From assembly GCA_963840445.1 (NCBI GenBank), contig CAWIZC010000018.1, forward strand, positions 62,001 to 126,000: a DNA stretch of 64,000 nt, written 5' to 3'. This DNA is from AWTP1-13 sp963840445 (GTDB taxonomy: Bacteria; Pseudomonadota; Alphaproteobacteria; Rhizobiales; Hyphomicrobiaceae). The notes under the pieces are model-generated. The model was not told the origin of the DNA. It searched no databases and worked only from the letters and a program-made list of their open reading frames with translations. This document shows positions 7,739 to 16,022 of this stretch, piece after piece. Position 1 is the stretch's first letter. Each line of letters opens with the position of its first letter. Both the position numbers and the translations under genes were made by a program.

Positions 7739-9088
7739 TTGTCGTCGGCGCAGCCAACCCTTACGGATGCGCAACTCGCGCACCAAGCGCCTCGAGAAAA
7801 ACTACCCTCAAAGGACCCAGAAGTGGCGCCTCAATTGCCGTCAGTGGAAACGTCGTATTCCTGGCTCCGGCTCATCGTATTGATCACCCTCAGCACGCTC
7901 GGCTGCGTTGGCCTGTGGTCTTTGGCTGTAGCGCTGCCGGCAGTACAGGCTGAATTCGGCGTGCATCGGGCCGGCGCTTCCCTGCCCTACACGTCGACAA
8001 TGATCGGCTTCATGATCGGCGGCATCACGGTCGGCCGGTTGGCGGACCGGTTCGGCATCCTGCCGCCGTTGGCCGGGGGCACGATCCTCATGTGCTTCGG
8101 CTACATCCTCACCGCGTTCGCTCCGACCCTGGCGGTCTTTGCGGTCATCTCGGGTCTGACCATCGGCCTCGGCAGCGCGGCGAGCTTCGCGCCGTTGGTG
8201 GCAGACGCTTCGCTGTGGTTCGACCGGCACCGCGGCCTCGCCATCTCCTTGGCCACTATCGGCAGCTCTCTTTCCGGTGTGGTCTGGCCGCCCTTCATCC
8301 AGCACTTCATCGCCGAGGTCGGCTGGCGCCAGACCCATATCGGCATCGGCATCTTCTGCATGGCCACCATGCTGCCCCTCGCTCTCGTCCTGCGGCGGCG
8401 GCCCGTATTGCAAATCCCTACCGATGAAGCTGCAAGCACCGGCAGTACCAACCAGGCCATCGGCCTGGCGCCCAACGTCACACATGGACTGCTGACCCTC
8501 GCCGGCCTGTGCTGCTGCGTGGCCATGGCGATGCCGCAGGTCCACCTGATCGCCTATTGCGCGGATCTGGGCTACGGCCCAGCGCGCGGCGCCGAGATGC
8601 TGGCTACGATGCTCGGCTTTGGCGTGGCGAGCCGCCTGATGTTCGGCTGGGTGTTCAGTCGCATCGGCGGCTTGCGGACCCTGCTGCTGGGCTCCGTCAT
8701 GCAGGCCATCGCTCTCGCGCTTTATCTGCCGTTCGACGGGCTCGTCTCGCTCTACGTCGTTTCAGCCACTTTCGGTCTGGCGCAGGGCGGCCTCGTGCCG
8801 AGTTACGCGGTGATCATCCGTGAGCTGTTCCCGGCGCAGGAGGCCGGTCTTCGCGTCAGCCTCGCCATCTCGACCACGCTCGCCGGCATGGCGCTGGGCG
8901 GCTGGCTGGCCGGCGCGATCTACGACTGGACCGGCTCTTATGCGGCGGCACTGGTGAATGGCATCGCCTGGAATATCGTAAACATGGCCATCGTTTTCTG
9001 GCTGCTGCAGCGCACGCACCGGCGTGCTGCAGGCGCCCGTGCCTCGTCGCCGCCGTTGATCAGCCGAACGCACGCTCGCGCTGGCTGA
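7739..9088 (+). CDS. MFS transporter
   Basis: A 449-residue major-facilitator protein with about twelve membrane segments. The motif-A-like loop GRLADRFGILPPLAG lies between helices 2 and 3, and a related loop (FGWVFSRIGGLRTLLLG) lies between helices 8 and 9. It resembles the monocarboxylate-type MFS group, but substrate is not readable. The frame has no early ATG; a TTG at 7739 with AAAGGAGAA about eight bases upstream is the best start, and a GTG near 7823 is the alternative. It is divergent from the truncated LysR gene. Confidence 0.82.
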   Translation: MSSAQPTLTDAQLAHQAPREKLPSKDPEVAPQLPSVETSYSWLRLIVLITLSTLGCVGLWSLAVALPAVQAEFGVHRAGASLPYTSTMIGFMIGGITVGRLADRFGILPPLAGGTILMCFGYILTAFAPTLAVFAVISGLTIGLGSAASFAPLVADASLWFDRHRGLAISLATIGSSLSGVVWPPFIQHFIAEVGWRQTHIGIGIFCMATMLPLALVLRRRPVLQIPTDEAASTGSTNQAIGLAPNVTHGLLTLAGLCCCVAMAMPQVHLIAYCADLGYGPARGAEMLATMLGFGVASRLMFGWVFSRIGGLRTLLLGSVMQAIALALYLPFDGLVSLYVVSATFGLAQGGLVPSYAVIIRELFPAQEAGLRVSLAISTTLAGMALGGWLAGAIYDWTGSYAAALVNGIAWNIVNMAIVFWLLQRTHRRAAGARASSPPLISRTHARAG

Positions 9089-9309
9089 CGCAGCCCTGGG
9101 GGGGCTAATGGGCATAGGCATGACCCGGAGCCCGGCACACGAGCTGCACGAGTCGCCCAGTAAGACGGAGCGACGCGCGCCGTGCGCATGGCAAGTTTTG
9201 GCATTCTTGAGCGTGCGCACCGATGGGGCTTCAGCTGACAGGGCCTGCATGCCTTGGGTTGGTGAAGCGAAACTGCGTTTCGTATTTGAGTAGACGCGCC
9301 AGCGCTCGT

Positions 9310-10230
9310 TCAGCGGCGCGTCTTGTCGGGGCGCGCGATGTCGCCTGCCGGGTGTTCGGTGGTGCGCAGGGCGTCGGCGAGGCGCATTTTTGCCGAGCCG
9401 GGCTGCAGGGGCTTCTGCTGGCTTTCGTGCGGCGCCCAGCCGGTCAGCGTCAGGATCTCGAAGGTGGCGGGGATGCGGCCGCCGGCTAGGCCGAAGCGCT
9501 GTGCGTAGATCTCCAACGACCGCAGCAGGGTCGCCCGCCGCAGCGGCTTGCGGCTGCGCGCACGCAGGACGTTGGCCGCGCCCATGCCTCTGAGCTCACG
9601 CATCAGCGCCAGCGGATCGGCGTAGGTGACGACGACGGTTTCGGCATCCACCACCGGCAGCGCGAACTGCGCCCGCTGCAGCAGTCCGCCCAGATCGCGC
9701 ACGTCGGCGAACGGGGCGACGCGCGGGCTGGCGCCGCCTTCCACGTCCTCCTCGGCGGCGAGCAACGCGGTTCTGAGCTCGAAGAGCGTGTTGCCGCCCA
9801 GCATGGCGGCCAGCAGCAGGCCGTCCGGCTTGAGCGCACGCCGCACTTGCGCCAGCACGCCCGGCAGGTCGTTGACGAGTTGGAGGGACAATGCCGAGAT
9901 CACCAGATCGAGCGACCGGTCGCGGAAGGGCAGCACCTCCTCGTCGCAGGCAACGCGCAGGCCCGAGCATTGCGCGAGCAGCCCGCTGGACGCCTCCGCG
10001 TCGATCACCGCCTCGACGCCCGGCACCTGCGCGAGGCGCCGACCGAGCAGGCCATGATGCGCACCGAGGTTCAGCACCAGGGGGAAGGTGCGGCGCACGG
10101 CGGCCAGCCGCTCGACAATGTCGTCGGCCACGCGCGCGAGCAGGAACTCGTGCCGGGCGGCGTGCCGGGCGACCCGGTCGCGCCGCTGGCGCAGCAGCCG
10201 TCGATCGAAAATGTCGGGATTGCCTGTCAC
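9310..10230 (-). CDS. BioC/NDUFAF5-like SAM-dependent methyltransferase
   Basis: A 306-residue class I methyltransferase. After a short N-terminus (FDRRLLRQRRDRVARHA) the SAM region reads VLNLGAHHGLLGRRLAQ, followed by DLVISALSLQLVNDLPGVL and the LKPDGLLLAAMLGGNTL strand typical of the group related to BioC and to the mitochondrial complex I assembly factor NDUFAF5. Motif I has LGAHHG instead of DxGxGxG. Alphaproteobacterial members lie divergent from comF exactly as here. The GTG at 10230 is chosen because the conserved FDRR segment follows it closely; upstream frame is implausible. Confidence 0.8.
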   Translation of the reverse strand: MTGNPDIFDRRLLRQRRDRVARHAARHEFLLARVADDIVERLAAVRRTFPLVLNLGAHHGLLGRRLAQVPGVEAVIDAEASSGLLAQCSGLRVACDEEVLPFRDRSLDLVISALSLQLVNDLPGVLAQVRRALKPDGLLLAAMLGGNTLFELRTALLAAEEDVEGGASPRVAPFADVRDLGGLLQRAQFALPVVDAETVVVTYADPLALMRELRGMGAANVLRARSRKPLRRATLLRSLEIYAQRFGLAGGRIPATFEILTLTGWAPHESQQKPLQPGSAKMRLADALRTTEHPAGDIARPDKTRR

Positions 10231-10297
10231 ACTGCTGCCTGTCCGCGCGCGCCGCTGCGCGCTATGATGCGCACCTCCAGGGGTCAACACAACGCCC

Positions 10298-11095
10298 ATG
10301 CGCGACGACGCCACGCACTCCGCGCGGTCCCGGCCCGCGACACCGGTGCGGGCTGCCGTGCGCCGGATACTCGGCAGCATCGCCGACCTGATCGTGCCAC
10401 CGTGCTGCCTCGTGTGCCGCGCGTCGCTCGCCACCCATCATGTGCTGTGCGGGCCGTGCTGGCGCGAGGTGCACTTCATACGCGCCCCGCTGTGCGACGT
10501 CACCGGCATGCCGCTGCCTTACGGTACCGGCGAGCGCATGGTGTCGGCCGGCGCGCTGGCCGATCCTCCCGCCTACGACCGGGCCCGTGCCGTGGCGCGC
10601 TTCAGCGGCACCATGCGCACACTCGTGCACCATTTCAAGTATGCCGACCGGCACGATGCGCGGGCGCTGTTCGGCCAGTGGCTGGCCGAGGCTGGCGGCG
10701 ACCTGCGGCCGGGCATCGACGTGATCGTGCCGGTGCCGATGAGCCGGCTGCGCCTGCTGCTGCGCCGCTTCAACCAGTCGGCGGTGCTGGCCGGCGAGCT
10801 GGCGCGCCGCACCGGCATTGCCGTCGACCCGCATCTGCTGGCCAGAGCGCGGGCGGCCAGGCGGCAGGTCGGGCTGACCCGCGATCAGCGCCGGCGCAAT
10901 GTCGCAGGCGCCTTTCGGGTTCCGCCCCGGCGGCTTGCGGACCTGCAGGGCCGCAATGTCCTGCTCATCGACGACGTGATCACCACCGGCGCCACCGTTA
11001 ATGCCTGTGCCCGAACCCTGAAGCGGGCCGGCGCCCAACGCGTCGACGTGCTGGTGCTTGGCCTGGTCACGGACGTGGCCTTATTCGCGGCCTAG
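10298..11095 (+). CDS. comF: ComF family phosphoribosyltransferase-like protein
   Basis: A 265-residue ComF protein. An N-terminal zinc-finger-like cluster (PPCCLVCRASL, then LCGPCW) precedes a type I PRTase domain with the PRPP loop VLLIDDVITTGATV at about residues 222-235. Gram-positive and some proteobacterial ComF proteins act in DNA uptake; the biochemical reaction is unproven. It is divergent from the methyltransferase (67 bp between starts) and followed by the nitrilase gene, as in many alphaproteobacteria, though the usual grxC between them is missing. Confidence 0.88.
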   Translation: MRDDATHSARSRPATPVRAAVRRILGSIADLIVPPCCLVCRASLATHHVLCGPCWREVHFIRAPLCDVTGMPLPYGTGERMVSAGALADPPAYDRARAVARFSGTMRTLVHHFKYADRHDARALFGQWLAEAGGDLRPGIDVIVPVPMSRLRLLLRRFNQSAVLAGELARRTGIAVDPHLLARARAARRQVGLTRDQRRRNVAGAFRVPPRRLADLQGRNVLLIDDVITTGATVNACARTLKRAGAQRVDVLVLGLVTDVALFAA

Positions 11096-11196
11096 GCGGC
11101 GTAGACTATGTGTTAAGGGCCTGCCCAACCCACCCTAGGCGGGGACGGCGCGAAGCCTTACATTGCCCTCAGATCAAGCGGGGAGAGGCGAGCCCG

Positions 11197-12066
11197 ATGT
11201 CGCAAGGCTCAGCGGATACGGTCCGCGTCGGTCTGGTGCAGATGCGCACCGGCCGCACCGTCGAGAAGAACCTGCAGGACGCCAGCGCCCTGGTGCGCGA
11301 GGCTGCCCGGCAAGGCGCGACCTATGTCCAGACCCCCGAGATCACCACCCTGATGGAAATGGACCGCGAGCGCCTGTTCGCTGCCATCCGCCCGCAGGCC
11401 GCCGACCCCTCCATCCCGCGCTTTGCCGAACTCGCACGCGAGCTTGGCATCTGGCTGCATATCGGCTCCATGCCGATCCTGCTCGCCGCCGGCAGAATAG
11501 CCAACCGCTCGCTGCTGTTCTCGCCCGATGGCGCCATCGCCGCCAGCTTCGACAAGATCCACATGTTCGACGTCGAGCTGCCGGGCGGCGAGAGCTACCG
11601 CGAGTCGCGCAACTATCAGCCCGGCAACACCGGCGTGGTCGCTGATCTGCCGTGGGGCCGCCTCGGGCTGACGGTGTGCTACGACCTGCGCTTCCCCCAC
11701 CTCTACCGGGCGCTCGCCAAGGCCGGCGCTGACGTCCTCGCCATTCCCTCGGCCTTCACGCGCAAGACCGGCGAGGCGCACTGGCATGTCCTGTTGCGCG
11801 CCCGCGCCATCGAGAACGGCTGCTTCGTGCTGGCTGCGGCGCAGGCCGGCCGGCACGAGAGCGGCCGCGAGACCTACGGGCACAGCCTGATCGTCAATCC
11901 ATGGGGCGAGATCGTCGCCGAGGCGGGCGTTGACCCTGGTGTCATCGTTGCCGATATTGCCCTGGGCGAGGTGGCGGCGGCGCGCCAGCGCATCCCGTCG
12001 CTGCAGCACGATCGCCCGTTCCAGATCAGCCACGCTGCGCCGGAACAGACCAAGGAAGCATCATGA
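11197..12066 (+). CDS. Carbon-nitrogen hydrolase, Nit1/Nit2 type (deaminated glutathione amidase-like)
   Basis: A 289-residue nitrilase-superfamily amidase. The catalytic triad is visible: Glu48 in QTPEIT, Lys120 in SFDKIHMFDV and Cys161 in TVCYDLRFP. These sequence contexts are those of the Nit1/Nit2 branch, which hydrolyses deaminated glutathione or omega-amidase substrates. GGGGAGAGG precedes the ATG at 11197. The stop overlaps the start of the DUF1178 gene (ATGA), so the two are translationally coupled. Confidence 0.88.
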   Translation: MSQGSADTVRVGLVQMRTGRTVEKNLQDASALVREAARQGATYVQTPEITTLMEMDRERLFAAIRPQAADPSIPRFAELARELGIWLHIGSMPILLAAGRIANRSLLFSPDGAIAASFDKIHMFDVELPGGESYRESRNYQPGNTGVVADLPWGRLGLTVCYDLRFPHLYRALAKAGADVLAIPSAFTRKTGEAHWHVLLRARAIENGCFVLAAAQAGRHESGRETYGHSLIVNPWGEIVAEAGVDPGVIVADIALGEVAAARQRIPSLQHDRPFQISHAAPEQTKEAS

Positions 12067-12539
12067 TCCGCTACCGGCTGAACTGCACAAAAGGCCATAA
12101 ATTCGAGGGCTGGTTCGCCAGCAGCACGGCCTTCGACCGCCAGGCCAAGCAGGGCCACGTCACGTGTCCCAGGTGCGGCACCAGCAAGGTCGCCAAGGCG
12201 CTGATGACGCCGAGCATCGCCAAGGGCGGCAAGGCCAAGCGCAGCACCAAGAGCGCCGACCAGCCGCGCAAGGACGATGCGCCTGCGCCGAAGCCCGACA
12301 CGAAGCGCGTTGCCGCCCACAGCGAGCTGGCGGCTACCATGCGCAAGCTGCGCGCCGAGATCGAGGCAAAGTCCGAATATGTCGGCACGCGCTTCTCCGA
12401 GGAGGCGCGCAAGATCCACTACGAGGAAACGCCGGCCCGCGGCATCCACGGCGAGGCGACGGCCGAAGAAGCCAAGTCGCTGTCCGAAGAGGGCATCGAG
12501 TTCTTCCCCCTGCCCGTCCTGCCCGAAGACCACAACTGA
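12063..12539 (+). CDS. DUF1178 family protein
   Basis: A 158-residue protein of unknown function found almost always after the nitrilase gene in alphaproteobacteria. The N-terminus has a zinc-ribbon-like arrangement (LNCTKGHKFEGWF, then VTCPRCGTSKVAKALM). The middle is Lys/Pro-rich and low in complexity, and the C-terminus ARGIHGEATAEEAKSL is the conserved tail. It overlaps the nitrilase stop by four bases. Confidence 0.88.
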   Translation: MIRYRLNCTKGHKFEGWFASSTAFDRQAKQGHVTCPRCGTSKVAKALMTPSIAKGGKAKRSTKSADQPRKDDAPAPKPDTKRVAAHSELAATMRKLRAEIEAKSEYVGTRFSEEARKIHYEETPARGIHGEATAEEAKSLSEEGIEFFPLPVLPEDHN

Positions 12540-12573
12540 CGGCCCGCGTTTCTCCGCCCCCTTGAGGGGAGGA

Positions 12574-12650
12574 GATGCGTCCGCGGCTTAGGCTGGCAAC
12601 CGCCGGCCGCACGCCTTGCTCCGTCGCCAGCCTAAGTCGCTGGACGCATC
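12574..12650. repeat. Long imperfect inverted repeat
   Basis: GATGCGTCCGCGGCTTAGGC (from 12574) pairs with the reverse complement of the 25 bases ending at 12650, with one indel. Flanking CCCCTTGAGGGG and GGTGGGGGTGACC sequences reappear around the hairpins at 36700-36950, so both belong to one element family. Confidence 0.75.
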
Positions 12651-12700
12651 AGGTGGGGGTGACCTGTGGCCGCGACACTGCATCCCACCTCGCAGCGAGC

Positions 12701-12789
12701 GTAGGTTGGGCTAGGCCGAAGGCCGTAACCCAACACCCCCGAGCCTGTCCCAATGTTGGGTTACGCGCTTCGCGCTAACCCAACCTAGG
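12701..12789. repeat. GTAGGTTGGG...CCCAACCTA palindromic repeat
   Basis: An 89-base element bounded by GTAGGTTGGGCTAGGCCGAA and CGCTAACCCAACCTAGG, with internal GTAACCCAACA/TGTTGGGTTAC. This composition is a widespread proteobacterial intergenic repeat. Confidence 0.7.
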
Positions 12790-13026
12790 ATGCTCCCGCC
12801 GCCCACTGGTCAGCTCACGGTCCATCCTCTAGGCTCGCCGCCGACCTGCTCCTGCTGGATCGTCTGTGTTCTGGGAGGAGTAGGGGGCGAACCGCCGGAT
12901 CAGAGCCGGCGGTTCGCTGCCTTCCTCCCGCGCGCTCAGTGCTCTCTCATCCTCGGGCTTGCTTGCCCTTGGATTTGTTCCGAGAGCCCCGAGGATCCAG
13001 CGACCAACGAACGCCGGAGCGCGCTG

Positions 13027-13062
13027 CTCGATGGATGGTCGGGACAAGCCCGACCATGACAT
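13027..13062. repeat. Short palindrome of the GGGACAAGCCC family
   Basis: GGTCGGGACAAGCCCGACC with flanking ATGG/CCAT-type bases, similar to cores at 34230 and 39556. Confidence 0.5.
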
Positions 13063-13250
13063 GAGCGGCTACTACATCGGGGTCGGAAGAAACTCTGGGG
13101 CTCTTCCGAGCTGGGAAGGGGCGCAGCCGTGTTCTTCGATGTATTCAGCGACACCGTGGCGCGCATCAGCGCCATGTCGTCGATCCTGTTGCGGTACTTC
13201 TAGCGCGTCACCTTTGGGCGAAGGTCAACTTCGCGACCAAGAATCCGTGC

Positions 13251-13256
13251 TATAAT
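13251..13256 (+). promoter_or_regulatory. Consensus -10 box (TATAAT) for leaderless TIR-like gene
   Basis: A perfect TATAAT ends eight bases before the ATG at 13264. A transcription start about seven bases downstream would fall at or next to the ATG, giving a leaderless mRNA. No ribosome site is present and the -35 region is weak. Confidence 0.6.
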
Positions 13257-13263
13257 TCTTGGC

Positions 13264-13938
13264 ATGGCGATTCCCCAATCTATGGACACCAAAGTCCACT
13301 TCTTCGCATCGCATTCCTGGACTCACAGTCGCCACCGTGAGCGTCTCCACGCGATCTTGCAGCCTTGGGCGCGAGGCCTCGATTTTCAGGATTATTCCAT
13401 CTCTCGCGCACACCCGCTGAACACCGGGACCGACCCTGAACTCGCCCGCGAGCTTCGCGACAGCATCCTCCACATGGATGCGCTGCTGATCATGGCTGGC
13501 ATGTACGCGAACAACAGCCCGTGGATGCTGTTTGAGATCGACATGGCCTTTGCCTTTAGCGTCCCCATCATCCCTATCCTCGCCAATGGCCAAGAGCGGG
13601 TTCCGCGTTTGCCCACGCGGTTGGCGACGTTCCAACCCGTACGCTGGCGTGGGGATTCGATCCGCGAAGTCCTGCTGAGCTGCCTATCGCCGGAGCGTAG
13701 GCAGGCTATCCAAACCCGTGTCGCTTACCGCGTTGCGGCGGCTGCTGAAGAGGCCGAGCGCAAGCGCCGCGCTGCCGAAGCGAAGCGCCGCGCTCAGGCG
13801 CATGCCATGCCAGCTCTTCTGCCGCCGACGCAGTCGCTGCCAATATTACCCGTGCGCCGGAATGCCATTGCCGATTACCTCGACTCTCAACCGACGCTGC
13901 CGACGAACTACCTTTCCGATCTCCTCAGACGTCGCTAG
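13264..13938 (+). CDS. TIR-like domain protein (ThsB/DUF1863-like), orphan
   Basis: A 224-residue protein. Residues 10-130 look like a TIR-like NAD-handling or signalling domain: VHFFASHSW strand and loop, DALLIMAGMYANNSPW, the candidate catalytic Glu91 in WMLFEIDMA, and a VPIIPIL strand. Residues 157-180 form an Ala/Glu/Arg helix (AAAEEAERKRRAAEAKRRA), and the tail is Pro/Leu-rich. Thoeris ThsB proteins have this layout, but no ThsA-like partner is adjacent. GC content is visibly lower than in the neighbours, suggesting transfer. A second ATG at 13282 is the alternative start. Immune function is inference. Confidence 0.7.
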   Translation: MAIPQSMDTKVHFFASHSWTHSRHRERLHAILQPWARGLDFQDYSISRAHPLNTGTDPELARELRDSILHMDALLIMAGMYANNSPWMLFEIDMAFAFSVPIIPILANGQERVPRLPTRLATFQPVRWRGDSIREVLLSCLSPERRQAIQTRVAYRVAAAAEEAERKRRAAEAKRRAQAHAMPALLPPTQSLPILPVRRNAIADYLDSQPTLPTNYLSDLLRRR

Positions 13939-14259
13939 CACTGGGAAAACTGGTCGGGTGTCATTGGCGTTGCTGTCGACAATGTCTTTCTGCCTCTTTG
14001 TGTGTTTGCCGGCCGATGACGCGCAGGTACATCTGCCCTGGTCTGCCCGATTGAACTTCGTCGCCATTGTTCTCGTGGATGAACCATGACCCAAACGCCG
14101 GCGAGTGTTTGGATCACGCGATCGGTCCTGCTGTGCCTCGTCAAGGCGACCGTACTTCACGGCTGATTCTCCTTGGCTCCTCACTTACTGCTGCCACAGT
14201 GATCAGACCAGACTGTCGCCCAGCCAGCATTGAACGGTCCGCCTCCGAGAGGGAGCTTC
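13939..14259. other. Intergenic stretch, no gene seen
   Basis: 321 bases of moderately low GC. Open frames on both strands show no family features. It presumably holds the promoter of the exported protein that follows, but I see no clear consensus boxes. Confidence 0.5.
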
Positions 14260-15021
14260 ATGCGACACCTGTTCAAGATCTTGCAGTCGCCGGTTTGGCT
14301 GCTCCTGTGGGCGAGCCTGTCAGTGCAATCTGCCAATGCTCAAAACGAGCTCTATCCCCCCTTCGATGAACCTTGGGACGGCGCCTCCTACAGGGCTTTG
14401 GTCGAGCGGGTGAAGGGCAAGGGTTTGCCGCTGCCGACGCTTTCGGATGCAGCGACCAAGCCGGTCTTCGAGCGCATGATCAATGTCGACAACATCCCAT
14501 TGCGGGTGGGCCTCAATCGGACTCTCTCCGTCACCATCCGCTTTCAGAGATTGGACAGCGCTCTGCCGGCGGTTCACAAGCTCGTGGTCCTCTATTCCAA
14601 CGAGATGAAAAGCGGCAAACCCTATGCCTCGGAACTCGCCAGCCTAATGGTCTATGAGGCCAAGATCTCCGCGGCGTTGCTGGACCTCAGTGAGCCGTAT
14701 CTCGCCACCCTTACGGGAGACAAAAGATACCAGGTCCACGTCGATTATCTTGATCAGGTGAAAAGCGGCGCCCGTCAGTTCTATTCGGGCCTCGTGCAGG
14801 GCTTGACCGAGACGCGCCTCTACTCCAAGCCCGACATGCTGCAGATGATCGGGGGCGCTCTCGCCGCACTGCCAGCCTACCACCCCATCCTGACGGAACA
14901 GGATAGGCAGGATCTGACCCAGAAGCTTACGCAGCAGATCTCGATAACGACCGATCAGCAGCTGAAGACCGCGCTTACCGACCTGCGCGATACGATCAAG
15001 AATCGCCGAATCCCAACGTAG
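14260..15021 (+). CDS. Exported protein of unknown function
   Basis: A 253-residue secreted protein. The signal peptide is residues 1-26 (SPVWLLLWASLSVQSANA, cleavage before QN). The mature part is mostly helical with no cysteines or recognisable catalytic motif; segments such as VEYEAK-like alternation and QQLKTALTDLRDTIKN suggest an all-alpha fold. The ATG at 14260 has GAGAGGGAGC six bases upstream, which rules out the longer frame from 14230. It is convergent with the Tat-type exported protein at 15095. I do not recognise the family. Confidence 0.7.
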   Translation: MRHLFKILQSPVWLLLWASLSVQSANAQNELYPPFDEPWDGASYRALVERVKGKGLPLPTLSDAATKPVFERMINVDNIPLRVGLNRTLSVTIRFQRLDSALPAVHKLVVLYSNEMKSGKPYASELASLMVYEAKISAALLDLSEPYLATLTGDKRYQVHVDYLDQVKSGARQFYSGLVQGLTETRLYSKPDMLQMIGGALAALPAYHPILTEQDRQDLTQKLTQQISITTDQQLKTALTDLRDTIKNRRIPT

Positions 15022-15094
15022 GATGAGCCGGCGGGCGAACACAGGGTGTTGGCGCTGGCGCAATGGGTGCAACTCGCTCGACTTGCGGTCCACC

Positions 15095-15721
15095 CTAGAT
15101 CTTGCGGATGCCGATCCTGGCCATCGCATGCCATTTCGAATTCTGGGTGAAGACGCGCAGGTAGATCTGTTCGGGATTGCTTCCCGATTGATGCTCGAGG
15201 AGCAATCGCGCCGGCCTTGCGGTCTCGAAATAGGCTTCGAACAGGCTCGGCGTGAGGTTGGCGGTCGTCGAACTACCCACGCACAGGACACTGGGGTCGT
15301 CGTTGCCGATATCGCGCATGCCGGGATCGACGATGGGGTTGGAGCCAAGCGTGCGCAGCCGGCAGTAGCCTGCCGAGGCCGGGGCACGGATGGTGGCAAT
15401 TTCGGGCGGTTCGTCGCCACTGACATAGGCGACCACGGACATTCCGCTGATATGATAGGTGCCCGGTGCAACCGTGACGATGCCGGTGGCGAAATCGCAC
15501 TGGATCGCATTGCCCTTGCGCGAATCCGTGTTCGTGAAGACGCGCGTGTTCCAGCCGCCTTTCAGGAGCTTCGACTCGGGCGACAGCTCGGTGAATACGG
15601 CGTAGTTCAGCCTGCCGGCTGCCGGGGCCTGGGCGCCAGCCTGGCTGAGCCCGCTCAGGCTGGTGAGCAGGGCAGCTGCCCCACCGGCTAGGAGCTGTCT
15701 CCGGTCCGTACTCGGCGGCAT
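15095..15721 (-). CDS. Exported protein of unknown function with Tat-like signal
   Basis: A 208-residue protein starting MPPSTDRRQLLAGGAAALLT, a twin-arginine-like signal with a likely cleavage after AGAQA. The mature part is beta-rich (LNYAVFTELSPESKLLKGGW, GTYHISGMSVVAYVSGDE, RARLLLEHQ-type strands) and looks like a small jelly-roll or lectin-like domain, without a clear family match. GAGGAA lies six bases upstream of the ATG at 15721, so the longer frame to 15781 is rejected. Function unknown. Confidence 0.7.
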   Translation of the reverse strand: MPPSTDRRQLLAGGAAALLTSLSGLSQAGAQAPAAGRLNYAVFTELSPESKLLKGGWNTRVFTNTDSRKGNAIQCDFATGIVTVAPGTYHISGMSVVAYVSGDEPPEIATIRAPASAGYCRLRTLGSNPIVDPGMRDIGNDDPSVLCVGSSTTANLTPSLFEAYFETARPARLLLEHQSGSNPEQIYLRVFTQNSKWHAMARIGIRKI

Positions 15722-16022
15722 GGATTTCCTCACGTCCGACCCTTTGCCGGCCTCGACAACTCTCCGGAGTTTGCCGCGCACAAGTGTAGGGCGGGTTAGC
15801 GTCGCAGGCCCCTAGCCAGCCGTTGAGCCTTCTGCGCATTCAGGCACCGGCTACGGACCAAGCCGGCGTCCCCACCTGATGTTGCCTCTACCTCCGGGAC
15901 GCAACTTGGCGTCGAGCGTCAATAGGTAGTGGCCCAATCGCGGATGGGGGTAACACCCGATCGGGCCCCGGCGGCGATGACGATAAAGCTGTGAACCCCG
16001 TTGTTTCCCGCCGGAGACCTGC
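15722..16022. other. Divergent intergenic region
   Basis: 301 bases between divergent exported-protein genes. It must hold both promoters. No hairpin, operator or small gene is evident; CCGCCGGAGACCTGC just before 16023 provides a ribosome site for the downstream gene. Confidence 0.45.

Larger units (their letters stand above)
12540..13263. other. 724-base repeat-rich intergenic region
   Basis: No gene is supported here. The stretch holds three palindromic elements (listed separately) plus unassigned sequence. The short open frames show no coding features. Its end carries the TATAAT promoter of the TIR-like gene. Confidence 0.7.

Noticed and set aside
13132..13203. Short GTG frame before the TIR-like gene
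   Set aside because: Only about 24 codons, no ribosome site, and no recognisable sequence.
13939..14259. Possible tRNA or small RNA
   Set aside because: I found no cloverleaf arms or terminator-like hairpin.
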